From: Patiria miniata
Lineage: Eukaryota > Echinodermata > Asteroidea > Valvatida > Asterinidae
Length of the DNA stretch: 64,000 bases
Direction of reading: 5' to 3'
Assembly: GCF_015706575.1 (NCBI RefSeq)
Contig: NW_024037055.1
Location: forward strand, 13,244,262 to 13,308,261
Shown here: piece by piece, positions 41,401 to 53,400 of the stretch
How the letters are laid out: every line of letters starts with the position of its first letter
How positions within the stretch are numbered: position 1 is the stretch's first letter
Notes under the pieces: model-generated
What the model was told of the DNA's origin: nothing
The model's input: only the letters and a program-made list of their open reading frames with translations
Databases searched by the model: none
Translations under genes and position numbers: made by a program

Positions 41401-44400
41401 GCGGAAAGGAATGTAGGCGATAAGGCCAAAAAAAAATAAGTCGGTCTCTGGTCAGCGCGCGCGTCGATTTTAATCATGTGCGTCAATCTTTTTTTTTCCC
41501 AAAATGTTCTGCGGTAGCTCCAACAGCGCCCTCTATTGCCGCACCTCCTCATTTTTTTTTTTATCAAAGAGCACCATCGAATGGGAAATTGCACCAAGGC
41601 AAATGATCGAGAGCACCAAGTCAAATTATGGAGGACACCAATGTACATGAGGACACCAAACCCCCCCTCCCCCCCCCAAAAAAAAAATAGCACCCCTCCT
41701 TGTCTGTACAATCCAAGCTTGAAGAAAAAAAAGGAAAAAAAAAATTAAAAATAAAAAAGCCGCGTCCCCGCGTCAATTTCGGAACTTTGGTCTGACCAGA
41801 GACCGAATATTTATTTTTTGGCCTAAGAAGAAACCATAATTTCATTTTCAGTGCAAGTTGTTTTGGGTTGTTATGCGGCTTTGCAAAGAGGTGAAACTGC
41901 GCTTTATAGATGGATGTGATTGCGGATTGTCCAAGCCTTTATTACGAGCTGACGATCAAAGCTCTTCTGCCTACTTTAAATATCAATGCAAGTGAATAAG
42001 ACAAGGCCCCATTGTGATTGAAATACAAGCAGAATACGGTGAGCGAAGTCGGCTCCACAGAGTTTTAGCTGCCCACTGCTGCCACAACGGTTACGGGGCT
42101 CATGAGTTTGTTTTTAAATCACATATTAGATAAAATCTGAATCAAGTTATATATTTTCAGTTTTCAAAGTGATATCTCACTGAAATCCACACAGACCACA
42201 AAGAGACTGTTGACTTATTACAATATTCCAAATCAAATGCAGCATATTGTTCTCTTCATTAAATCAACTGTAGATGACAAGCGATATACAAAAATAACAA
42301 AACTCACCAAGGTCTCTGACATATCAATTTTGTACTAACCTGGTTGAGAGGCTTGATATAGCAGCACTGACATATCCCTTCTTGCCAGTTCTCCCGTCCA
42401 CCAAAGTCATATTCCCCGATGACTCCATCCGGGCCATCCCAGAACAGAATGCTGGTCACACTGTGCAGGTCAGGCGAGGCAGCTTTCAAGTCAAACTAGA
42501 AATCCAAATGACAAAATAACACGTTGAAATCCAAAAGACACTATTCTTATTAAACAATTTTGTTTTTCAATATGGAGGTAAATATAGCTACCTTGTATAA
42601 ACTCCCCCCCCCCCCCACAGTAGTGTGGTTGGGGTCTACGAGCGAATACTTGCCTGTAGAGCGAATACTACATATGCATTGTTCCCTATGCCGGCAGGCA
42701 ATTTGCTAAGAGTTTTACACAATAGCGCCCTCACGTGTCCTACCCACGACGCCCTGTGACATGTGCACTACGTTAGCGCCCTCTTTTTCTCAAGCGTTAC
42801 TTGCGTAAGCACTCAAGGAATCGAGTATAGTGGGGAAGGAGGGAGGGGTGCTCTACAGGTAAGTATTCGCTCGTAGACCCCAACCACACTACTGTGGGGG
42901 GGGGGGGGAGTCTACATCACTCTACTTACCTGTAGAGCGAATACTACATATGCATAGACTCGCACCGAGTAAGGCGGTGTGTATACGCGAATTACCGTAT
43001 GTCTACAGGGGTGTAGGACATGAGGCGTGTCCAAAGGCAAACAACACCAACCAAAAAACCTACACCCCAGACGCTCTAGGTTTCACCTCGTAAGGGGAAC
43101 CCAAAGAGCTCGTGCGCAAAAAGTCAGGGGGGTGTAACCATTATGGGGATGAACCCATGATAGGTACACCTAATTAAACTTAATGCCCATACAAATATAT
43201 ATGTATATTTATATATTTATATGCTCACCCGTTAGTGCTTCCGTGAGGCTCGACTGGCCGCCAGCAGCACTTCTCTTCCAGCCTTGCCATCTGCCTGGAG
43301 GACATCCTTCAGGTAGCATTCGGAGAACGTATTAGGGTTCTTCCAGCAGGCTGCCTTGACGATGTCACCTAGGGGGACACCCTTAAAAAAGGCCCACGAG
43401 GTGGACACTCCCCTGACCTCATGCGCTCGAATGGGTCCCTGGGTCGCTGGCCAGCCGCCCGGTACGGAACGGATAGCTGTCACTATCCAGCGAGTGATTG
43501 TATCGCGGGACGCCGGCCCATGGGGCGGGGTCGTAATGATGAACAATTTGTTGTGTCCCGTACGAAGTGACTTCGTACGGTTGACATACCACTTAAGTGC
43601 TCGAACTGGGCACCAAAGTTTGTCGTTTGTCTCGTTCGAAAAAGACTCGATGTCCGGGACAAAGATGTCCGGGGGCGTAAAGGTCTGCGACTGGTTCTTT
43701 GCGAGAAAACCGGCCGTAGGGATCAGGCGGACACCCCCCGGTTCCCACCGGATGTGTCCTGTCTGCATCGATAACGAGTGTAGTTCGCTACGTCGTCGGG
43801 ACGTAGCGACAGCCAATAGAAAAGCTACTTTGATGGAGAGTTGTAACAAAGTTGAGCAATTCATTGGTTCAAAGGGAGCCTTCGCCAGTGTAGATAATAC
43901 ACTGAAGAGGTCCCAAGATGGGATTAATGTGCGTACTGGGGGACGAGTATTAAACATCCCCTTGATCAGTTGGCTAATTGCAGGGTTGCCGGAAACGGAG
44001 GAACCGTCCGAAAATCCCTGATGGATCACGGCAACGGCCGATCGATAATTTTTGACCGTGGCCGTCGTGAGCCCACTGTTAAAAAGGTATAGGAGAAAAT
44101 CCCCCACTTCCCCTACAGAAGTATTGGGGGGATGAATGGATTGCCGTCTACACCATTTAAAGAAATGGCGTAGTCGGCTATCGTACACCTTTCTGGTTGA
44201 GGCTCTACGGGACTAAGCTGCAATTGTTGCAGCTCGTCGCGAAAGGCCTGCTGAGCAGAGGGATCGCGTGACAATACCCAGCACGTCAGGTGAAGATCCC
44301 CCGGAGCCTGGTGACTGATTCCCGAGCTGGGCTGATAAAGGAGATCGGCCCTCCTCGGTAGAATTACCGGGCGGTGAACCAAGAGTCGGACGAGCCGGGG

Positions 44401-47400
44401 AAACCACGGCTGGCGGGGCCAGAACGGGGATATGAGGAGAATACGGCAATCCTCCTGCTCAATCTTGGTCAGCACTCGAGAAACGAGGGAGATGGGTGGG
44501 AAGGCGTAGGCCAGCCGCACCGACAGTGCATCGGTCCGCCACGCGTTGGGATCTGGGCCCCTCGCGCAGTAGATCGGTAGCTGATTGTTCATTCGCGACG
44601 CAAATAGGTCCACATGCGGCCGGTCGATTAGTCTGAAGATCGACTGAGCCACCTGTGGGAGCAGTGACCACTCTGTCGGGGCGATCCAGCCTCTGGAGAG
44701 AGCGTCGGCTGTGACGTTCTCTTCCCCCGGGATGTGTACTGCCGACAGTGCTATCCCGTGATGTATGCACCTGAGGGTGAGATCCCACGTTAGTGTACCC
44801 AGATGGCCTGACTGAGTGCCACCCTGGTGATTGATGTATGCCACCACTGTGGCGTTGTCGCATCGTACCAGGACTGCTTGCCCTCTGACGTCCGACTGGA
44901 AATGTTTTAGTGCGTTGGTGACTGCCAGCATTTCCAGGATGTTGATGTGGGATGATTGATGTGCGGGGCCCCACACGCCCGCGACCTGTCGCGGGTGGAG
45001 GGTAGCCCCCCAGCCGTACCCTGACGCGTCGGTTGTGATAAGTACCGACAGGCGGGGCGGGCGGAAAACGCAGCCCTGCGATATATTGGCCTCGACTAGC
45101 CACCAACGAAGGTGGGGGACTAGCCAAGACGTAGTGGGCACCGGATGGTCGATCGGGTGCCAGCGGGGTCTGTAGAAAGACAGCAGGTGAAGTTGAATTG
45201 GCCTCATCCTCAGCCTGCAAAAATCCACTAAGTCCACCAGACTGGCCATAAGGCCCAACAGCCTGAGCCAGGCTCGGGCCGGAGCCACTACCGTCGGGAG
45301 GAAGAGGGACACGCACTGCCGAAGGTTCAGCAGGCGGTCCTCTGATGGACGGGCCAGTCCCCTGCGAAGATCGAGGGATGCACCTAGAAAGGTGGGAACC
45401 TGAGAGGGGACTGGGTGGGATTTCTTGGTGTTGATGAGAAATCCCAGGTCGGAAGCAAGGTGCACATTAGTTGGAGCGCCGCTTCCGTCTCCCCTCGAGA
45501 ACAACCCACTACTAGCCAATCGTCGAGGTACATGAATATCATGATCCCTCGTCGCCGCAGTGCCGCCCCGATCGTCTTCACGATCCGGGTGAACACCCGC
45601 AGAGAAGTGGATAGCCCGAATGGGAGCACCACAAATTCGTACAGTATATCTTTGTATACGAAACCTAGGAATTTGCGGTGCTTCGGCCTGATCGATACGT
45701 GAAAATACGCGTCTTTCATGTCTATACTGGCCGCCCACGCGGGCGTGATGATCGATTCGAGAATGGTCCGTAACGTTTCCATGCGGAAACGTTTCGGACG
45801 TATGAACGTGTTGAGGGGTTTTACGTTCAATATTGGACGCCATACGCCGGTCTCCTTCTTGGGGGCCAAGAAGAAGGTTGACATGAAAACTGCCCTGGTC
45901 CCCCCTTGGGGAACAACACGAACTGCTCTCTTTAGAAGGAGGGCGTCAATCTCCTCCTCGAGGGAGCGGCGTTTTGCTGTGTCTGGCGGTACGGGCATTG
46001 TCCGAATAAGCATGTCCGATGGGGGGGGGGGGGGGGGGGGGTCCTCGTAAACTCAAGCGCGTAACCGCTGCTGATCGTTTCGAGGACCCACCGGTCGGAA
46101 GTCACCTGCACCCAGGACCCCACGAACTCCTGAAGGCGGCCTCCCACAGGTCCAGCGGCGGGAGGCCGTTCGGAGACGCATAACTCATTTGCACCATGCC
46201 CCGGTGTACCGGTATGTGGTTGTGAATAACGCGGGCCCACCATCTTATCGGCGCGCCCACGAAATCCACCACGGGCCGCCCTGACTGGGGGGCGGCGTCG
46301 GGGAATGACAAAAGAAGGTTGTTTCTTTGTCTTGTCCGCAGTTTTCAACTCGGCCGGTTTCTTGAGATTAATTATCTCAGTGGCCTTGAGGCGCTTTGCT
46401 TCGGCCTCCATGGCCTCCTGGAACTTACCAGAAAATAAGTCCGGGCCTGAAAGCGGAAGTTCGTCGAGATGCTTACGTGCTCCCGGTGACGGGAGGAAAA
46501 GCGCATCTAGCACATTGGCGCGGCGTGACGATGTTGCTAAGGTCGACACTCTAGCAAACTGGTCGAGAGTGGAGCACAGGCCGCGATCGAGGCAATGGAG
46601 AGCAGCCACCATCATGTCGGCTGGTATCACCGAATCTTCTTCATATCCCAGTGCCAGGTACTCTGATAGGAGAAGAAGAAAGGACGTCGCACGCATACCC
46701 ATGCGTGCTGCCGAGTCCATTCTACGGGTGACATCCTCCAGTTTTCCACGGGTCTTGTCCGTAAAAGGAACTTTGGATGAAGCTGTCCCTCGGTCAGCAG
46801 CGAGTTTGTCAATGGCTGAGTCCGGCAGGACTGGAGTTGAGAAATATTTCTCAAAATCCCCTGGGGGAAAATGATAATACAAGTCTACGCGCTTAGCGTA
46901 GGCACTCCATGTCTTTGCATGCATTATCCCATCGATGTGGTCAACGCACACGCGGTCCAGGGGCATTGTGGGAAACGCCCGGACCGGTTCTGTCGTCGGC
47001 CCCGATCTCTTCTTGAATGACTGACGCTCAGGAGGAGGAGGAGGTTCGGTCCCAGCAGGAAGATTCAGAACTCTGATCATATCCCGTTGGACCAAGCGGA
47101 TTTTTTTTATTTTTTTTTATTTTTAAATTTTTTTTGCGGGTCAGCTCGCTCTCGTCCGCCGAGTTGTCAGAGTACGGGGGCGAGTTGTCACCGGGGAATG
47201 GGAACCAGGCCCCGGGGGCGAAGCAGCGCCGTCACGGTGTCCCGGTATCGAGCCCCGCTTGGACTCTAGTGACACCGATGGGTGTAAACTAATACCGGGC
47301 GGTGACGCCGGTGCACGGCTCTCCGTGCACGGCATTGTCCGCTGGTCTGTAGTCACCCCACCACGGCCGTGATGACTGGCGGGTGGGGGCTGTAATTCTG

Positions 47401-50400
47401 GAGGGGACTCTGGCGCACGGCTAACCGTGTGCGGTATGTCCCTTTGGCCCGGAGTCATCCAGCTGTGACCGCAGTCTCCCTGTCGGCCCGACAATGAGGC
47501 CGCGAGGGAGTGAAAAGCCTCCAAAAAATCATCACGTGAAATCGGGTCGCCACCCTTGTGGCATTTCCCACGGTGTGATCGACCCGATGACGGCGAGAAC
47601 GGCGGTACTTTTTCAATTTTTTCTTTTTTTGAAGAATGACTCCGAGTAGTTGCCGAGGATTGCGGGGACACGGGGATGCCCGAAGAACGAATAAAATCCG
47701 ATGTAGAGGCATGGCCCTCCAAACGTAGCGTTAACGGTTAAAGGGATTCGGCTCTACGCTATCAATAGCCCGGGCGGCCGACAGCGCCCCCACGCCGGTA
47801 ACATAGGCGGGTGCTGTACGGTCGATTAGCCGGCCATATAACAGCCCATCCCCAGGCATCGTGGTAATCACGGGGCTGGGTGGGCCTGGGTGCACTGAGC
47901 CATGGAGGAGTACTTCCTCCGGCTGCGTGTGCCACGTAGACGGGCCAGGGACAGGCACGGTGCGCCCCGTAGCGGGGCCACCTTTTGCTGTACGTCCCTT
48001 TTTGGGTACTGCCCCGGCGTCAGACAATTTCCTTGTCTTGCCGGTGCATTTCCCCTTCAGTTGGGCGGACCTGTGAATATTGACCGAAGACGGTGGGGTT
48101 GTACGGCCCCCCGCTTGGTCAATGGGTCCGTCAGCTCCGACAGCCAGCAGTGGCTGAAGGGGCCGACTAGGGGACTGCTGCCGCGGTGACGTACCATCAC
48201 CGGTGCAGTCCCCCGAGAACTCGGGCTTGTCTGGTGGGATGTACGTCCCTCCATTATCGACACACCCAGTCCTCCCCAACTTCCTAGATTTACTCATTTC
48301 TTACTTCACTTTCACTCAAATACTTCACTAGAACAACTCTACAATAAACACTTTCTCTTTATTTCTTCTAAATAGCTTTCTCCAAGCAAAAGAGGTACCA
48401 ATAAAATAGTGAAATTCAGGTCGATTGAAATTCCACGTTAAACCTCGCCTGCGGCTAAGAGAAAAAGAGGACGCTAAGGTAGTGCGCATGTCACAGGGCG
48501 TCGTGGGTAGGACACGTGAGGGCGCTATTGTGTAAAACTCTTAGCAAATTGCCTGCCGGCATAGGAAACAATGCATATGTAGTATTCGCTCTACAGGTAA
48601 GTAGAGTGATGTAGACTTTTATTTTTGGGTTATCCCTTCACCAACATAATTATCAACCCCCCTCCCCCTAAATACCAATTGTTCAAAAACCCAAGTTTGA
48701 AATCCATTTGAAAATTTTGCGAACTATTCATGGATTTCCCTGAAAAGTACTTTATGATCTCAACTTTCTGGATAAAAATCACTGAATAGACATCACTACA
48801 TGATTTTCATTGAAAATGACTAACCAGAGAGATATTATTGGACAGGTTTTTTGGGGGTTGAAATATCTCTGAGAAATCAAGAGACAGTAATTGGCAGATA
48901 GAAGTAACTGGTTAGACATGACTGAATACAAACCTCTAAAGGTAAATCAACGGATGAATTAAAGTCACTCCAGAGAACGTACTGGACAAAAAATGGTAAG
49001 CAAAAAACAAATCACCTTAGTGTAACATTCGATAGTTGCGAGCTTTCCTGCCAAACATGAGACTAAGCGGTTGCAGTTATCAGTTGAGAGTTACGCGGGC
49101 AGGCCCTACACGTTCGTGCAACACAGAGGTAATTTACGCGCAGTTTGTGAGGTAATGTATGCAACGCAGTGCTCATGAGGTAATTCATATGCAGTGCAGT
49201 GTATATGGACTAAGCAGTCATTTTTCTGGACTGGACACGTGGCCGTTCTAGACCAATGACATTACAGCATTGAAGACACGATTTAACAATGATATGTATT
49301 TTATTTTGTTACACTTGATCTAGTGAGTAGAGGACTGACCTCATATTCTGAGCTCCTGACAATCTGTGCATTGGTGACGTATGCTCCAGACAGCATACGA
49401 GGCCCTTGAGTGTCTCGCTCCATCTTCACTGTCAAACTCTCCTCAGATGCAAAGATCTGGGTTATCAAATCACCAAAAAAAGGGGGAAAATGTGAATTAA
49501 GCACAGAACCATCCACCAAAATGGCCAGGAAAATGCCGCAAAAGTAAACTCTCAAATCATCTTTTGGTAATTAGAAATTCCTTTACTGTTGTCCTGAATT
49601 TTGCACAATTTCTCCATCATTAAAAAACATGGGCTTGGCCTCCACAGTCACAGGGGACGCTGCCCCAACACTACAGTGAAGTCACAACATGGACCATCAG
49701 CTCTAGAAACAGAAGGATGCCTACCTACCTACCTAAACAACAATAATGTTGCAATACTAAACTACACCAACAGTTATTTATCAGCTGTTAGCATGAAATA
49801 TTTGGTATGTCTTTTGCAGTGCCTTTTGTTTGCAAAAGATGGTGAAAAGATTTCCAAGACGATTTTGTCAGCCTATCTGTTGTGACTGGAGGGGGAGTGC
49901 GGCCTTGTAGTTAGGGTTCGTGACACACGATCAGAGGGTCAGGGGTTCAAATGCAGCTGCTGGCCATATAACGTTGTGTCCTTGGGCCAGCCACTTCACT
50001 TCCACTCACCTTTCTCCAGGCAGGAGTATACAGGGGTACCAGCATTAGCTGGGGAGTAACCTGCAATGGACTAGCATACCATCCAGGGTGAATAGAAATG
50101 TTCTCGGTCGTTTGATTCCACTAAAATTGGATATAAACGTAGGCCTGATGGGTCATATTGGCATGATTAGTTAACAACCATTGGATTTTGTGTGTCTAAA
50201 TTGTTTTTAAATCCTGATAATTTTCAGTATGCAGTTTGTTCATTTCATTTCAGAAATGTGTAATGCCTCCACTTAGTAGTTTTCATGTAACAATTGTTTT
50301 GTTTTCTAAAGTGCTTAGTCATGTGGAAATAAATGTTTCTGAAATGAAATGAAATGAAATGTGACACACTTGACTTGACTTTACCTGTTGTGACTGGTAC

Positions 50401-53400
50401 TCCAGTTCCCAGTTCTCCCTGTTCATGCTCCAGAGTCCCTTGAAGTCCATCGCTGACCACTGTGGATCAGTGAAGGGAATGTCTCTCAGCGGACAGGGTG
50501 GGCCCACTGGGTTGGGCAAGTGTAGGATTGTGCCTGTCAAAGTCAAGTCAAAATGTGAATTATAGATTTTAAGTTATGGATTAATTTTATATTAGTCCCA
50601 ACCTCTCTTTTACTTAAATAACCCCATTTATATTTCAATAGCCCCTTCAATATTTCCATTTACCAGCAACTTGGGTTCTGTCTCCGCTGTCAGTGAGGTC
50701 CATCTTGAAGTCCATTCCATCAACCACCAGTCCTGCAGTCGGCTCAGACAAGTCAACAAAGATGGGTCCCACTTGGGTCTGGATACTATCTCCTGCCTGG
50801 TTGACAGCTAACAACTGGACAAAGTAAGGGTGGTTCATCTGGAAAAGAAAAGCAGATTTAGAAGTTGAATTAAAAGGAGTAAAAATAGTGATTTACATTC
50901 AATATGTTGCTTTAACTCAGTATAAAATATATCCTATATACTTTTTTTACAGAAAACATAACAATTTTAATAACAGATATGCAAAAATATGTTGCCCAAG
51001 ATCCAAATTAAAAACACATGCATTAAATCCCAGTACAGAACTGTTCAGTAGTGTAGCGAGAAATGTTTCATGGGGTGGGTATTATACAAATATTGAGTGG
51101 CTAAGAGTGGAATGGGAGGAATATCATCATCAGGTAAAATCTAGAATTTTCTGTTTCACGAGGTGAAATAATTTTATGGCATTGCTGAAATTTTCTTCCT
51201 AGGAGACTCAACAATACAAATGTCACTCCACAAAACAATCAGCATGTCTAGGAGGTGAGGTACCTTTAAGGTTTACGCATTTTTCCAAATAAAAGTTAAG
51301 ACAATTTCTCTGCTAATGTTTCAGCAGCATAATGAAATCAGCCTCTGTTCTTTGTGAAACCTACTGGTTGGCAAGGACATTGGACATTAACCCTTGCACT
51401 CTGACAGCCTGTTGACTTTACAAGCAAAATGTGCAAATATTGAAGTGTTTTGGATAGTGTAGCAAAGCAAGGGATATGGTCACTAGTATTGTTCATGCTT
51501 CACTATTTCTCAAATTTCTTACCTGTAGGTTCAAGTCCACATATGTAAAATCTCCAATATCCGGGCCGAGTACCAACCAGTCCTGGCCAGGTACCGGCAT
51601 CGTGTTGTTGTCGTCTTCGACATCACATGACGCAGCTTGCACGAGACGTATGTTGAATGATTTGATTCCACTCTCATCATCCCTGAAATCCTCCCATACC
51701 AATGGGATTGACTCGATGCTGTCCGTGTATGTCACAGGCTGCAGGGAGTAAAAAGAAATGGAGGAGTTACAATGCTCTGATGAGTGTACAATGTGAGTAG
51801 AAGACTGGTCCACCACACAGCCATACCAATGGGATTGACTCGATGCTGTCCGTGTATGTCACAGGCTGCAGGGAGTGAAAGAAATGGAGGAGTTACAATG
51901 CTCTGATGAGTTTACAATGTGAGTGGAAGACTGGACCAGCACAGAGCCATACCAATGGGATTGACTCAATGAATAAACTTAACATTGTTCCAGCAAGCAC
52001 TTACCATGCCATAGAACGGTCCGGCACGCAGTCGACCCTCAACGGGTGGAGTGATATCCACAGAGAAGTGACTGGTAGAGGAGTTACACTGACCTGCTTC
52101 ATTCATCCCTGAAAGTAAGGAAATGGGTAATGAAACGACAGACAGAGCGTCACAAATAGGTTACTACGTGGGCACATATCTGCAGTATTTGGCACAAATT
52201 ACAACTAGAAAGAAGAAATTCTTCAAAATTATCATCCTCAAGTGGACGTATGTTATAATCATTGATTTGTAAATAATTTTGTTTTTAGGCAACCATATTT
52301 TTGAATATCCAGCAAATTTTAAAACTTCTAATACATTTTTATCTTGCACGTCATATTTCAAGTGTGTTCAACAGTGGAATTTGCCGGTTTAGATTGCTTT
52401 TGCAATAGGACTGTTTGTCACTCACCCACAACAGTGACATAGTAGGATCCTTCCTGCGTCAAATTCAGACCCTTGACATCCACAAAGGTGTCTTTGCCCA
52501 CAAAATACATGGGCTTCTCACTGAAGGTAGCCTGGGATTGCGCCGTCCCCAACAGCATATCCAGGCAGTCCATGTCTTCAGGTGGGATGGAGGCAGGGGA
52601 GGGTTTGCCCAGGCCGACGTAATAGAGCAGGATGGGGAAGGTGGACTCAAATTTGCCCCACTGGAGCTCCACCTCAGACAGGGAATTCACAAAGTCTGGG
52701 ATTTCAACCTCAGTCACTATAGGTGGCAAAACAACAACAACAAAATATGACATTGAGTTGATAATGCCAATGCAGACAGAATAAATTCCTAACCAAAGAA
52801 TACAAAGTTTTACGCATTGTATAAATCAGTGGAAATTTCTGAAAACTTATAAACATCAGTTTCCTTGGGAAGCAGCCTTCGACCCAATACAGGGTGGTTC
52901 GAAAAAAAAAAGGACACCCACTTTTGACAGCAATTTTAACCTACTTGATGAACTTATTTTAAATATTTTTTTCACATAAAAGTGGTAAGTATAGGCCTTT
53001 AACCATGAATGGTGAATAAAGCTTAGTAAAAGTCGCAAAAATAGTGATATTATGCTAATTTGAATACAAGTCAGTTTTGCCCACGGATTATTCTATGTAA
53101 ATTTGACGTTTTTGTAGTTCATAAATATTAAAAAAACTTCCAACCAAAAATATATTTTGCCCAGGTAACTTTTATTGAAGCTGTCCAATTATTCATGTCA
53201 GTGTTAAGATTATCTACTCAATGAGCTGTCGGCTTAAGTTCATTGTTGCATAACATTACATAACATAACAATCAAATGGCATGCCCTTTCAAATGTTAAG
53301 ATGGGCTTCTTGTTAGCGCGTTTTTTTCAAATGATAATGTTCAAGCATGCATTGGTGCATTCTGCGTTGAGAGTACATGTAAACCTCTGTGGACACACAG

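Larger units (their letters stand above)
42910..48616 (-). mobile_element. DIRS-like tyrosine-recombinase retrotransposon, about 5.7 kb, in the exon 16-17 intron
   Basis: A perfect 44-bp inverted repeat (42,910-42,953 and 48,573-48,616) brackets minus-strand reading frames in the order gag-like, RT, RNase H with a Dam-like segment, and tyrosine recombinase. Inverted termini with a YR instead of a DDE integrase and LTRs define the DIRS order of retrotransposons. It lies in the host gene's sense orientation. The RT is split by at least two frameshifts, so this copy is probably inactive unless these are assembly errors in homopolymers. Confidence 0.9.

Noticed and set aside
43356..44021. Long plus-strand frame (221 aa)
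   Set aside because: It is antisense to the DIRS tyrosine recombinase, whose catalytic residues are clear on the minus strand. It has no domain-like pattern.
44459..45316. Minus-strand frame of 285 aa
   Set aside because: It overlaps the RNase H frame in another phase and is Pro/Gly/Arg/Ser-rich as expected of an off-frame reading of GC-rich DNA.
46305..46874. Plus-strand frame (189 aa)
   Set aside because: It is a shadow of the gag-like frame on the minus strand.
52415..52750. Plus-strand frame (111 aa)
   Set aside because: It is opposite exon 11 of the large gene. Only the minus-strand frame has splice sites that fit the neighbours.
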